Positions 17,123 through 25,758 of a DNA stretch of 64,000 nucleotides are shown here, one piece after another. The position numbers and the translations under genes were made by a program. How positions within the stretch are numbered: the first letter of the stretch is position 1; each line of letters opens with the position of its first letter. The stretch spans positions 23,078 through 87,077 of the forward strand of contig JAUIDE010000007.1 of the NCBI GenBank assembly GCA_030429105.1. The letters run 5' to 3'. The stretch comes from Alphaproteobacteria bacterium. GTDB taxonomy: Bacteria; Pseudomonadota; Alphaproteobacteria; Rhodobacterales; Rhodobacteraceae. The notes below the pieces were generated by a model that worked only from the letters and a program-made list of their open reading frames with translations, was not told the DNA's origin and did no database searches.

Positions 17123-18151
17123 TCAGCTCGCGCGGTCGAGACAGCCCGCGAGCGCCGCGCCGACGCCCCGGATCAGGGCCGGGTAGAGCGCAGGGCCGGG
17201 CTCGATCTCTGCGCCGAGCGGGTCGAGAACGGCGACCTCCGCCTCCGTTCCCTCGATCACGAGCGCCGCGAGCTTCGGGTCGAATTGCGGTTCGGCGAAG
17301 ACGCAGACGACGCCGAGGTCCCGCACGAGACTGCGTAGCTCGTCGAGCCGCGCCGGGCCCGGCGCAGAGGCGTCCGAAAGGGAGATCGCGCCCGCGGCCT
17401 CCACGTCGAACCGCGCCTCGAAATGATGGTAGGCGTCATGGAAGACGATGAAGGGCTTGCCGCGCGCGGGCGCGACGGCGGCGGAAACTTCCGTCTCCAG
17501 CGCCGCAAGATCGGCGCGGAGCCGCGCCGCGTTCGCGCGATAGGCGTCGGCGTTCGCGGGGTCCGCCGCGGCGAGCGCCTCGGCCATCGCTTCGGCCATC
17601 GCCGCCGCGTTCCGCGGGTCCAGCCAGACATGCGGGTTGAAGGCGCCGTGGTCATGCCCCTCATGATCATGGCCCCCGTGCGCGTGGTCCGCATGGGCCT
17701 TTTCCGCGTGATCATGGCCATGGTCATGGTCGTGGGCGTGATCGGTCGCCTTTCCCTCCGCTGCATGATCCTCGTCGCCATGGTCGTGCGTCTCGAAGGT
17801 CGCGCCCTCACGGAAGGGAAGCTGGCGGAGGCCCGGCGCACCCATCAGCTCGACCTTGACCGCGTCCGTCGCCAGCGCGTCGAGCGCCGTCTCCAGCCAG
17901 GGGGTGAGTCCCTCGCCGACCCAGAACACGACCTCCGCAGCTTCGAGCCGCGCCGCCTCGGACGGGCGCATGGCGTAGTCGTGCGGGGAGGCGCCGGGCG
18001 GCAGGATCAGCTCCGGCGCGCCGATCCCCTCCATCACCGTGGCCGCGAGCGAGTGCACCGGCGGTATGTCCGTTGCGACGCGAGGTCCCGCGAAGGTCGG
18101 GCCGGCGAAGACCACAGCGAGGGCAGCGAGGGGGAGAGGATTGACTTTCAT
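17123..18151 (-). CDS. znuA: Zinc ABC transporter, periplasmic binding protein
   Basis: A cluster A-I binding protein of 342 residues from the ATG at 18149-18151, which gives a proper signal peptide (MKVNPLPLAALAVVFAGPTFA); a longer version starting at 18181 would run through the putative Zur operator. Zinc ligands expected for ZnuA are present: His in GASPHDYAM, His in FNPHVWLDP, and HDAYHHFE. A long flexible loop of about 45 residues rich in His and Asp precedes FNPHVWLDP, as in other ZnuA proteins, and probably captures zinc. Divergent from zur-znuC-znuB. Confidence 0.93.
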   Translation of the reverse strand: MKVNPLPLAALAVVFAGPTFAGPRVATDIPPVHSLAATVMEGIGAPELILPPGASPHDYAMRPSEAARLEAAEVVFWVGEGLTPWLETALDALATDAVKVELMGAPGLRQLPFREGATFETHDHGDEDHAAEGKATDHAHDHDHGHDHAEKAHADHAHGGHDHEGHDHGAFNPHVWLDPRNAAAMAEAMAEALAAADPANADAYRANAARLRADLAALETEVSAAVAPARGKPFIVFHDAYHHFEARFDVEAAGAISLSDASAPGPARLDELRSLVRDLGVVCVFAEPQFDPKLAALVIEGTEAEVAVLDPLGAEIEPGPALYPALIRGVGAALAGCLDRAS

Positions 18152-18194
18152 CGGCGGCGCTCCGAAACGGGGGCAGTGCATGTGATGCTGTTAC

Positions 18195-18211
18195 ATGTTA
18201 TGATCTAACAT
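18195..18211. promoter_or_regulatory. Putative Zur operator
   Basis: ATGTTA-TGATC-TAACAT, a palindrome with 6-bp arms, sits midway between the divergent znuA and zur starts. It fits the ATGTTAT...ATAACAT type of Zur boxes described for alphaproteobacteria. A second inverted repeat, TGTGATG (18181-18187) and CATCACA (18209-18215), overlaps it off-centre. Zinc-loaded Zur would repress both transcription units from here. Confidence 0.65.
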
Positions 18212-18232
18212 CACAAGCCGGAAGGAGGCGTC

Positions 18233-18727
18233 TTGGCGGAGCGGGAAGGGGCGAAGGCGATGCGCGCCCACGATCACGGCGCCTGCATCCGGGAGGCTCT
18301 GGCCGCCGCTGAAGCCGCCGCCGCGCGCGCGGGCGTCAACTTCACGCCGGTCCGCCGCCGCGCGCTTGAGATTCTTCTCGAAAGCCATACGGCGCTCGGC
18401 GCCTATGACCTCCTGAAGCGGCTGGAGGCGGACGGATTCGGCGGGCAGCCCCCCGTCGCCTATCGGGCGCTCGACTTTCTGGTGGCGCAGGGCTTCGCGC
18501 ACCGGATCGAGCGGCTCAACGCCTTCGTCGCGTGCGTCCGACCGGGCGAGGGGCACGACCCGGCCTTCATGATCTGCCGCAAGTGCCGCGCCGTCGCCGA
18601 AACCGCGGGGCCCGCGGCGGAGGGCGGCGCGCTCGCGGAGGATGCGGAGGCGCTCGGTTTCGAGATCGAGCGGACCGTCGTTGAGGCGGAAGGGCTCTGC
18701 CCGAAATGCCGGGAATTGCAGCTTTGA
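18233..18727 (+). CDS. zur: Zinc uptake regulator Zur (Fur family)
   Basis: A 164-residue Fur-family repressor. The start is a TTG at 18233 because GAAGGAGG lies six bases before it; a later ATG (18260) would lose the N-terminal tail and lacks such a site. The winged helix covers about residues 35-95 (FTPVRRRALEILLES...ALDFLVAQGFAHRIE). The structural zinc cysteines are in CRKCR and at the C-terminus in CPKC. The neighbouring znu genes and the operator in front show it is Zur rather than Fur. The stop overlaps the probable TTG start of znuC. Confidence 0.9.
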   Translation: MAEREGAKAMRAHDHGACIREALAAAEAAAARAGVNFTPVRRRALEILLESHTALGAYDLLKRLEADGFGGQPPVAYRALDFLVAQGFAHRIERLNAFVACVRPGEGHDPAFMICRKCRAVAETAGPAAEGGALAEDAEALGFEIERTVVEAEGLCPKCRELQL

Positions 18728-19482
18728 GCCTCATCGCGGCGCAGGTGCTCAGCGTCGAGCTTGGTGGCAGGCGGGTGCTGGACCGCGTGAGCCTCGATGT
18801 CCGCGAGGGCGAGATCGTGACGATCGTGGGGCCGAACGGCTCCGGCAAGTCAACACTTCTCCGCGCCCTTCTCGGCGCCGTCCGCCCCCTCGCCGGCCGC
18901 GTGGTGCGGGCGAAGGGGCTCCGCATCGGCTACGCGCCGCAGCGCCTGCATCTCGACCCGACGCTGCCGCTGACCGTCGGCCGCTTCCTCGCCCTTCCCG
19001 GCTTTCGGGCGGACCGAAGAGCCGCCGCCGCCGCGCTCGAAGAGACCGGGATCGCCGGGCTGGAGCGGATGCAGATGAGCGCCCTTTCCGGCGGGCAGCT
19101 CCAGCGCGCCCTCCTCGCCCGCGCACTCCTCCCGCGGCCGAACCTCCTGATCCTCGACGAGCCGACCCAGGGGCTGGATCAGCCGGGCGCCGCCGAGTTC
19201 TACCGGTTAATCGAGGCTGCGCGGGCGAAGGCGGGGGCTGCGGTGCTGATGGTCAGCCATGACCTTCATGTTGTGATGAGCGCGTCGGACCGGGTCATCT
19301 GCCTAAACGGCCATGTCTGCTGTGAGGGCGCGCCCTCCGCCGTCTCCTCTGCGCCGGAATACCGGGCGCTCTTCGGCGCGGGAACGGGCGGCGCGCTCGC
19401 GCTCTACCAGCATGTGCATGATCATGCGCATGACCATTCGCACGACCATGCCCATGATCGGCCGGCGGAGCCGGTGAAGTGA
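18724..19482 (+). CDS. znuC: Zinc ABC transporter, ATPase subunit
   Basis: An ABC ATPase of 252 residues: Walker A GPNGSGKST, signature LSGGQLQRALLARALL, Walker B NLLILDEPTQGLD and the switch histidine in MVSHDLHVV. I favour the TTG at 18724 (TTGA overlap with the zur stop), giving MSLIAAQVLSVELGG, the usual ZnuC start; an ATG at 18706 is the alternative. The C-terminal tail carries repeated His-Asp pairs (HVHDHAHDHSHDHAHD), typical of zinc-dedicated ZnuC. It powers zinc import with ZnuA and ZnuB. Confidence 0.93.
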   Translation: MSLIAAQVLSVELGGRRVLDRVSLDVREGEIVTIVGPNGSGKSTLLRALLGAVRPLAGRVVRAKGLRIGYAPQRLHLDPTLPLTVGRFLALPGFRADRRAAAAALEETGIAGLERMQMSALSGGQLQRALLARALLPRPNLLILDEPTQGLDQPGAAEFYRLIEAARAKAGAAVLMVSHDLHVVMSASDRVICLNGHVCCEGAPSAVSSAPEYRALFGAGTGGALALYQHVHDHAHDHSHDHAHDRPAEPVK

Positions 19483-20282
19483 CGCTGGACGATTTCATGC
19501 TGCGCGCAGCGCTGGCCGGGCTTGGCGTCGCGCTCGCCGCCGGCCCGCTCGGCGCGTTCGTTGTCTGGCGCCGGATGGCCTATTTCGGCGATGCTACGGC
19601 CCATGCGGCGATTCTCGGAGTCGCCTTCTCGCTTGCCTTCTCTGTCTCTATCGGGCTCGGCGTTCTCGTGTCGGCGCTGGCGATGGCTTTCGCCGTCTCG
19701 GCGCTTTCCGGTCGCGGCCTGGCCATCGACACGCTGCTCGGCGTCGCGGCGCATGGCGCGCTGGCCGTCGGCGTCGTCGCTCTCTCGCTCGCATCCGGGC
19801 GCGCGGTGAATCTCGAAGCCTATCTGTTCGGCGAGCTTCTCGCGGTGACGCGCGCCGATCTCCTCGGCATATGGGCGGGCGCCGCCGCCGTGGCTGCGCT
19901 GCTGGCATGGCGCTGGTCCCGCCTCCTGACGGCGACGATCAGCGAGGAACTGGCCTTCGCCGCGGGGGTGGACCCGCGGCGGGAGCGGCTGATCCTGACC
20001 CTCGCGCTCGCCATCGTCGTCGCGGTGGCGATCAAGGTGGTGGGGGCGCTGCTAATTACCGCGATGCTGATCATCCCCGCCGCCGCCGCCCGGCCGCTGG
20101 CGCGGGGGCCGGAGCAGATGGCGCTCGCTGCGGCCATAATCGGCGCCGCCGCAGTCGGCCTCGGCCTTTCCGCCGCCTGGGCTTTCGACACGCCGGCCGG
20201 TCCGACCATCGTCGCCGCTGCGGCGGCCGGGTTCCTCTTCACGACGGCTCTCGCGCCGGCGCTGGGATTGGCGCGGCGCTGA
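19479..20282 (+). CDS. znuB: Zinc ABC transporter, membrane subunit
   Basis: A 267-residue hydrophobic protein of the ABC-3 family, with about eight membrane segments and the conserved stretches GAFVVWRRMAYFGDATAHAAILGVA and KVVGALLITAMLIIPAAAARPLA. It starts with GTG sharing bases with the znuC stop (GTGA), so the three plus-strand genes zur-znuC-znuB form one coupled operon. It makes the channel for zinc across the inner membrane. Confidence 0.93.
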   Translation: MTLDDFMLRAALAGLGVALAAGPLGAFVVWRRMAYFGDATAHAAILGVAFSLAFSVSIGLGVLVSALAMAFAVSALSGRGLAIDTLLGVAAHGALAVGVVALSLASGRAVNLEAYLFGELLAVTRADLLGIWAGAAAVAALLAWRWSRLLTATISEELAFAAGVDPRRERLILTLALAIVVAVAIKVVGALLITAMLIIPAAAARPLARGPEQMALAAAIIGAAAVGLGLSAAWAFDTPAGPTIVAAAAAGFLFTTALAPALGLARR

Positions 20283-20337
20283 GGGAGCAAAGAGCGGTCG
20301 TCCCGCCCGCGGCCACGGCGGGCGATCCGGTTTCGGA

Positions 20338-20358
20338 CTGAGGCGCCCCGCGCCTCAG
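20338..20358. terminator. Hairpin between znuB and the RTX gene
   Basis: A perfect 9-bp stem (20338-20346 with 20350-20358, loop CCC) overlaps the stop codon of the minus-strand RTX gene and lies 55 bases past znuB. No T tract follows on either strand, so intrinsic termination is uncertain. Confidence 0.4.
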
Positions 20359-23300
20359 GCGGTGAAGAGCGAGTCGAACTCGGCCAGCGACTCTTCGTCG
20401 AGCATCACCTGGATGGTGGCCTGCGCGCCGCCGGTTTCGTGCCGGATGAAGATCTCGTCCCCGGGGCCGCGCTCCACGGCGAAAGTCGCGTTGTTCGAGA
20501 TCTTGACCAGATCTTCCGCGCTGTCTGCCTCGAACAGGCGCCCGCGGCGCGCGCCGCCTTCGAAGGTCCCGGTCAGGAAGAAGTTGAACTCGATGACGTC
20601 GCTTTCCGTGAAATCGACATCGGCGAGGATGTCGTGGTCGCCGTCCGCGTTCATGTCGCCGCGGATCGCGAACCGGTCTGCGCCGGCGCCGCCGATCAGG
20701 GTGTCGGAGCCGAACTGGGGGGCCAGCGTATCGTTCCCCGCGCCGCCGTCGATCCAGTTGTCGCCATTGACCACGCGCGCGTAGTCGTCGCCATCTCCGA
20801 GCAGGACGACATCGTCCTTGTTGCCGAATACGGACACGAGATCGCGCTCGGAGGTTCCGGTGAACGTGGCGGGCCCCGGGTCGCCATAGGCGAGGCGATA
20901 CGAAGATGTCCCCTCGAGATCGGAAAGCGACAGCAGCAGAAGCTCCGCCCCGCCCTCACGCAGCGAAAGCTCAATCCGGTCCGCGCCCCGCGGAGAGACG
21001 GCGATTTCGAGCCCGGCCTCGATCAGCATCCTGAGGTCGTCGATCGAAGCGATCATCGCCGCCGAGCCGTTAGTGACGCCGGCGGGCGCAGCGAGACCGC
21101 TTCCTTCGAAATATCCGGGCGGCATGCCTTCGATCACCAGGCTCTCGCCGGCCGCGAAGTCCGGAAGCGAGGCTTCGACGCTGCGGGGGCCCGGAGGCCC
21201 CGGCTCGCCCTCGACGAGATCGCGCAGCAACCCCTCGCCGTAGCCGAACAACTGCAGCGCATAGACCTTTCCGTCCGCGCCGGGGAAGCCGAGCGTGGCG
21301 ACGCCGGGTTCGAAGGCGATTTCCGCAAAGCCAAGGGCCACAAGCTCCGCAATGGCCGCGTCGCTTGCCAGGACGAAGCTCGCTCCATCCGACCCGAGGG
21401 CAAGCGCCGAGAAGGCAACGCCATTCGCCAGCGCGGGGAGCTTCGGATGGAAGATCTCGATCACATCGCCACTTGCGAAATCGAGGTCGGCGATCACATC
21501 GGTCTCGTCGGTGAGCGCCGCATCGAGCAGCACCCGGTCCGCGCCCCCGGCTCCGATGATGTAGTCGTCGCCTGAGCCGGCGAGCAAGACGTCGTCGCCC
21601 GCGCCGCCGAGCAAAGTGTCGCTCACGGCGGAGCCGAGAAGGAGGTTTCCGGTTCCATCCGCGATCAGGAGTCTGGTCCGGCCCTGCACTTCTTTCGTCG
21701 TCATCTCGGCATAGAGCGGCAGAACCGTCGAGAAGTCGAAAGCGAGTGAGGCGCCGGACTTTCCGATCTCGGAATCGAGCGGCGCCACGTTCCGGTCGGT
21801 GAAGCTCCGCCCGGTTCCGTAGCCTTCGAGCAGGAGCCGATAATCCGCCACGCCGTCTCGATCGATATCGAATTCGAGCAACACGTCCTCGGGTCGGGAC
21901 GCGCCGAGCTTGACGAACGTCGTCGCGAGCAATTCCTCGATGTCCGCGTCGCTGTCGAGCGTGACGTTGGAGCCGCCGCGGGTCGTCAGCATGACGTTGT
22001 CGGCGTCGATGCCATTCCGGAAGAAGCCGATTGGGAACCCCTCCGAGAAGAAGACGGTGTCTCCCTCGCCGAAGTCCAGATCGACGATCACGTCGATATC
22101 GCCCGCGCCGCCGCTCAACACGAAAGAATCGCCGCGAATGCCGCCCTCCATCCGGTCGGAGCCGGACTGGCCGAACAGGACGTCTATCCCGTCCCCGCCA
22201 TTCAGCGTGTCGTCGCCGGCGCCCCCGAACAGCCGGGAGCCAAGAGGAACGGCGAAGAGCGCGTCCGCGCCGTCGCCTCCGACCCTGTCGTTCGGACGAT
22301 TCGGATCGATTTGGGATGCGGCCTCGATGATCCAGTCGGCGATCGGCGGCGCTTCCCCCGGGATCGCCGCGAGGATCGCCGCAAGGTCCGTGACCGGTTT
22401 GTCGACCGCATCCGGAAAGAGACGACCGAACCACAACGGATCGTCGGGGTTGAGCGAAATCGTCACATCGGGTTCCGCGACCACGCCGTTGGCCGCGAAC
22501 TCCGATGGATCGATCCCGTTGATCGCCGCCGAGTCCGAAGCTGACCAGGACGCGAACAGGTTTCCGCCGACATTGACGTCGAATGGCGGGCTGTCGCCGT
22601 TGTCCATGAGGCGGTTGTCCACCAGGACCGTGATCCGCGGGACACCGGTGGTCGTGTAGAGTTCCGTCTTGTCCAGCGGCGCGGGGATCAGGATGTTTCC
22701 GCGCACAGTAGCGCTCTGAACTTCGGAAACGGTTATCCCGTGAGGGTGCGCGATGTTGATGATGTTGTCGGTGATGACGATGTTCTTGAAGTTTATTTCT
22801 TCAGAGAAGGGCGGCTTGATTGCGGTGCGCCCGAAGATCGCGTGCGTGTCGCCGCCATTGCCCTGAAGCATCACATTGCGCGAGATCGTCATCCCGTCGA
22901 TCCCGCGGGATACGTTCAGGGCGAAGAACTGAATGAAGTCCGGATGGTCCTTGAGGCCTGTGTTGGTGGTCGAGGAAAAGGGCTTGAAGCTGTCGAAGAG
23001 GTTGTCCTCGATCCGGATATCCGAAGCGCCCGCCACGACAAGGCCGTCCCTGCGAATGTCGTGAATATGCGAATTCAGGATGCTGACGCCGTCGGACTCG
23101 CGAAATGTCACCCCGCGCTCGAGATTCGACACTTCGAGCCCGTCCAGAACCACATCCTCGCTGAAGCGAACCATCACGCCGCGGCCGAACGCGTAGCCTT
23201 CGATTATCGCGCCGGCGTTGACGTCGTTGAAACCGTCCGGCGCGGTGCCTTCGCCGAGCCGGGCGATCCGGCCCTCGATGCTCACGTTGGTGATTTCGAC

Positions 23301-23600
23301 GTCCCGCGCTTGCGACATCTCGATCTGCGCCAACCAGGTCGGCCGCGCATTCTCATGCATGCGGAAGTCGACGCTGTCGACGATCAGCCCCGAAACCGAC
23401 GTGATCGCCATGTTGCCGGTGAACACGGCCGGGTTCTCGGGGTCTGCGCTTGTTATCGTGAGGGGCGGATCAAAGTGCCGGTTCTTGATTGATACATAAC
23501 CGTCATAGTCTCCGGGCGCCAACTCAATCGTGTCGCCGCCGCGCGCAAGAGACAGCGCGCTGTTGAACTGAGCAACCGAAGACACTTGAAAGACAGCCAT
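20355..23600 (-). CDS. Secreted beta-helix protein with RTX calcium-binding repeats
   Basis: From the ATG at 23598-23600 this is a 1081-residue protein opening MAVFQVSSVAQFNSALSLA; an ORF extension of 16 codons upstream is unlikely. Residues ~1-400 look like a right-handed parallel beta-helix, as in polysaccharide lyases and epimerases (repeated short strands such as GLIVDSVDF, VEITNVSIEG, ISRNVMLQG). RTX nonapeptide blocks (GGAGDDTL type) lie near residues 455-490, 655-690 and 925-985. Four ~90-110-residue repeats alternate with them (see findings). There is no Sec signal, consistent with type I secretion, but no transporter genes are nearby. Enzymatic activity on a polysaccharide is possible, not shown. 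Confidence 0.85.
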   Translation of the reverse strand: MAVFQVSSVAQFNSALSLARGGDTIELAPGDYDGYVSIKNRHFDPPLTITSADPENPAVFTGNMAITSVSGLIVDSVDFRMHENARPTWLAQIEMSQARDVEITNVSIEGRIARLGEGTAPDGFNDVNAGAIIEGYAFGRGVMVRFSEDVVLDGLEVSNLERGVTFRESDGVSILNSHIHDIRRDGLVVAGASDIRIEDNLFDSFKPFSSTTNTGLKDHPDFIQFFALNVSRGIDGMTISRNVMLQGNGGDTHAIFGRTAIKPPFSEEINFKNIVITDNIINIAHPHGITVSEVQSATVRGNILIPAPLDKTELYTTTGVPRITVLVDNRLMDNGDSPPFDVNVGGNLFASWSASDSAAINGIDPSEFAANGVVAEPDVTISLNPDDPLWFGRLFPDAVDKPVTDLAAILAAIPGEAPPIADWIIEAASQIDPNRPNDRVGGDGADALFAVPLGSRLFGGAGDDTLNGGDGIDVLFGQSGSDRMEGGIRGDSFVLSGGAGDIDVIVDLDFGEGDTVFFSEGFPIGFFRNGIDADNVMLTTRGGSNVTLDSDADIEELLATTFVKLGASRPEDVLLEFDIDRDGVADYRLLLEGYGTGRSFTDRNVAPLDSEIGKSGASLAFDFSTVLPLYAEMTTKEVQGRTRLLIADGTGNLLLGSAVSDTLLGGAGDDVLLAGSGDDYIIGAGGADRVLLDAALTDETDVIADLDFASGDVIEIFHPKLPALANGVAFSALALGSDGASFVLASDAAIAELVALGFAEIAFEPGVATLGFPGADGKVYALQLFGYGEGLLRDLVEGEPGPPGPRSVEASLPDFAAGESLVIEGMPPGYFEGSGLAAPAGVTNGSAAMIASIDDLRMLIEAGLEIAVSPRGADRIELSLREGGAELLLLSLSDLEGTSSYRLAYGDPGPATFTGTSERDLVSVFGNKDDVVLLGDGDDYARVVNGDNWIDGGAGNDTLAPQFGSDTLIGGAGADRFAIRGDMNADGDHDILADVDFTESDVIEFNFFLTGTFEGGARRGRLFEADSAEDLVKISNNATFAVERGPGDEIFIRHETGGAQATIQVMLDEESLAEFDSLFTA

Positions 23601-23760
23601 TCGCACCCCCGCCGTTTCACTCACAACCGAGGCCGGGAACCCTCCCAACCCTACACCACATCAAACCCTCGTGCGGCGCGGCTCTTCCACGAGCGCTGCG
23701 TTAACATGTTCGCACGCGCCGATAAAGCTCCGGGTGCGTCAAACAAGGATCCTTTTCGCC

Positions 23761-25116
23761 TTATTGGCGAGTTCCTTCGCACAAACGCCTTGCGAGAGCC
23801 TCATGCTTCGGCAGAACGGAGTCGATATCGAACGAGACGATGCGCCCGCCAGAGACGACAGCGCGCCCCTCCACCCGGACCTCCGCCGCCCTCGCCGGCG
23901 GCGCGAGGACAAGCGCGGCGACCGGATCCCATGCTCCTGCGCCTTCCGGCCCGCCGGTCGGCCAGATGACGAAATCGGCGCGCTTTCCGGGAACGAGCGC
24001 CCCGATGTCGTCCCGCCCGAGAATGGCTGCGCCGCCCGCCGTCGCGAGGCGCAGGGCCTCCCGCGCCTTCAGCGCGGCGGCGCCGCCAGCGACGCGCTGG
24101 AGGAGCAGGGCCTGTCGCGCCTCGGCGAGAAGATTCGCCGCGTCGTTCGAAGCCGACCCGTCGACCCCGAGCCCGACCTTGACGCCTGCGTCAAGCATGG
24201 CGCGAACGGGCGCGATCCCGCTCCCGAGCCGACAGTTGGAGCAGGGGCAATGCGCGACGCCGGTGCCGGTCCGCGCGAAGAGGGCGATCTCCTCCGGGTC
24301 GAGCTTGACGCAATGCGCGTGCCAGACATCGGACCCGGTCCAGCCCAGCTCTTGTGCGTAGTCGCCCGGCCGGACGCCGAAGCGCTCGAGCGAGAAGGCC
24401 ACGTCCTCGTCGTTCTCGGCGAGATGGGTGTGGAGCATCACCCCCTTCTCCCGGGCGAGCAGCGCCGCGTCCCGCATCAGCTCGCGGCTGACGGAGAAGG
24501 GCGAGCAGGGGGCGACGCCGATCCGGATCATCGCGCCGGGCGCAGGGTCGTGGAAGGCGTCGATCACGCGGATGCAGTCTTCGAGGATCGCATCCTCGCG
24601 CTCCACCAGCGCATCGGGCGGCAGGCCGCCCGCGCTCTCTCCGATCGACATGGCTCCGCGCGTCGCATGAAGGCGCATCCCCGTCTCCAGCGCCGCTTCG
24701 ATCTCGTCGTCGAGCCGCGCGCCGTTGGGGAAGAGATAGAGATGGTCCGCCACCGTCGTCGCGCCAGAAAGTGCGAGTTCGGCGAGGCCGACCTGCGTCG
24801 ATACGCGGATATGCTCCGGCCCCATCCGCGCCCAGATCGGGTAAAGCGCGCGGAGCCAGCCGAAGAGCGGAGCGTCGACCCCGGCGGGCACGACGCGGGT
24901 CAGGTTCTGGAAGAGATGATGGTGGGTGTTGACGAGGCCGGGCGTCACGACGCCGCCCCTCGCGTCCAGAATCTCGTCCGCAATGTGCGGCAGCGCCGCC
25001 TCCGGCCCCACCGCCTCGATCACGCCGTCGCGGGCAAAGAGCGCGCCGCCCGCGATCTCCCCCTCCGGCCCTTCGGTGACGAGCACGGAGGCGCCGCGGA
25101 CGAGGAGCGTGCCCAT
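23761..25116 (-). CDS. 8-oxoguanine deaminase-like amidohydrolase
   Basis: A 451-residue metal-dependent hydrolase of the amidohydrolase superfamily. HTHHH (in VNTHHHLFQNL) provides metal ligands; HTHLAEN, HAHCV and GLGVDGSASND provide the remaining ligand and catalytic positions. The block HCPCSNCRLGSGIAPVRAM is the one I associate with 8-oxoguanine deaminases and related hydroxy-triazine hydrolases; guanine deaminase is the main alternative. It follows upp immediately (no gap) and would extend the nucleoside operon by turning (8-oxo)guanine into (uric acid) xanthine. A 160-base gap separates it from the RTX gene; I see no clear terminator there. Confidence 0.8.
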   Translation of the reverse strand: MGTLLVRGASVLVTEGPEGEIAGGALFARDGVIEAVGPEAALPHIADEILDARGGVVTPGLVNTHHHLFQNLTRVVPAGVDAPLFGWLRALYPIWARMGPEHIRVSTQVGLAELALSGATTVADHLYLFPNGARLDDEIEAALETGMRLHATRGAMSIGESAGGLPPDALVEREDAILEDCIRVIDAFHDPAPGAMIRIGVAPCSPFSVSRELMRDAALLAREKGVMLHTHLAENDEDVAFSLERFGVRPGDYAQELGWTGSDVWHAHCVKLDPEEIALFARTGTGVAHCPCSNCRLGSGIAPVRAMLDAGVKVGLGVDGSASNDAANLLAEARQALLLQRVAGGAAALKAREALRLATAGGAAILGRDDIGALVPGKRADFVIWPTGGPEGAGAWDPVAALVLAPPARAAEVRVEGRAVVSGGRIVSFDIDSVLPKHEALARRLCEGTRQ

Positions 25117-25758
25117 CTATTTCGTGCCGAACATCCGGTCCCCGGCGTCGCCGAGGCCGGGGACGATGTAGCCGTGATCGTTAAGATGACTGTCCACCGC
25201 CGCCGTGTAGACGCGAACGTCGGGGTGCCGCGCGGCCATCTTGGCCACGCCTTCCGGCGCGGCGAGGAGGCAGATGAAGCGCACGTCCCGCGCCCCCGCC
25301 GCCTTTACATGATCGACCGCCGCAATCGCGGAATTCGCCGTCGCAAGCATCGGATCGACGAGGATGACGGGCCGTTCCGCCATCTCCCCGGGCAGTTTCT
25401 TGTAATAGTCCACCGGCTGCAGCGTCTCGGGGTCGCGGTAGAGACCGATGAAGCCGACGCGGGCGGCCGGGACCAGCTCCAGCAATCCGTCGAGAAGGCC
25501 GTTGCCGGCGCGCAGGATCGAGACGAAGACGAGCTTCTTGCCCTCCAGCACCGGCGCGTCGATCGCCTCAAGCGGCGTCGCGATGCGCTTCGTCGTCAGC
25601 GGCAGGTCGCGCAGCGCCTCATAGGCGAGAAAGGTGCTAATCTCCCGCAGTAGCGCGCGAAACTTGGCCGTGGAGCACTCCACATCCCTCATCAGCGTCA
25701 GCTTGTGCTGGACGAGCGGGTGGTCGACGACGGTGAGCGTGGCGGGTGAATCGGTCAT
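25117..25758 (-). CDS. upp: Uracil phosphoribosyltransferase
   Basis: A 213-residue enzyme that joins uracil and PRPP to make UMP. The start [25 protein letters not shown] and the PRPP loop [20 protein letters not shown] are diagnostic; the C-terminal uracil-binding end is [18 protein letters not shown]. An in-frame extension to 26067 lies inside add and is not coding. The ATG overlaps the add stop (ATGA), and its stop abuts the deaminase start, so it is translated from the nucleoside operon mRNA. Here it can reuse uracil released by pyrimidine nucleoside breakdown. Confidence 0.96.
   Translation of the reverse strand: MTDSPATLTVVDHPLVQHKLTLMRDVECSTAKFRALLREISTFLAYEALRDLPLTTKRIATPLEAIDAPVLEGKKLVFVSILRAGNGLLDGLLELVPAARVGFIGLYRDPETLQPVDYYKKLPGEMAERPVILVDPMLATANSAIAAVDHVKAAGARDVRFICLLAAPEGVAKMAARHPDVRVYTAAVDSHLNDHGYIVPGLGDAGDRMFGTK

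Noticed and set aside
17640..17760. Tandem repeat or regulatory array suggested by repeated CATGATC/GCATG units
   Set aside because: These are codons of the His/Asp-rich loop of ZnuA, not a DNA repeat element; the same holds for the tail of znuC at 19411-19461.
20439..21575. Plus-strand frames opposite the RTX gene
   Set aside because: Highly charged repetitive composition that comes from the antisense of RTX repeats; no ribosome site or family.
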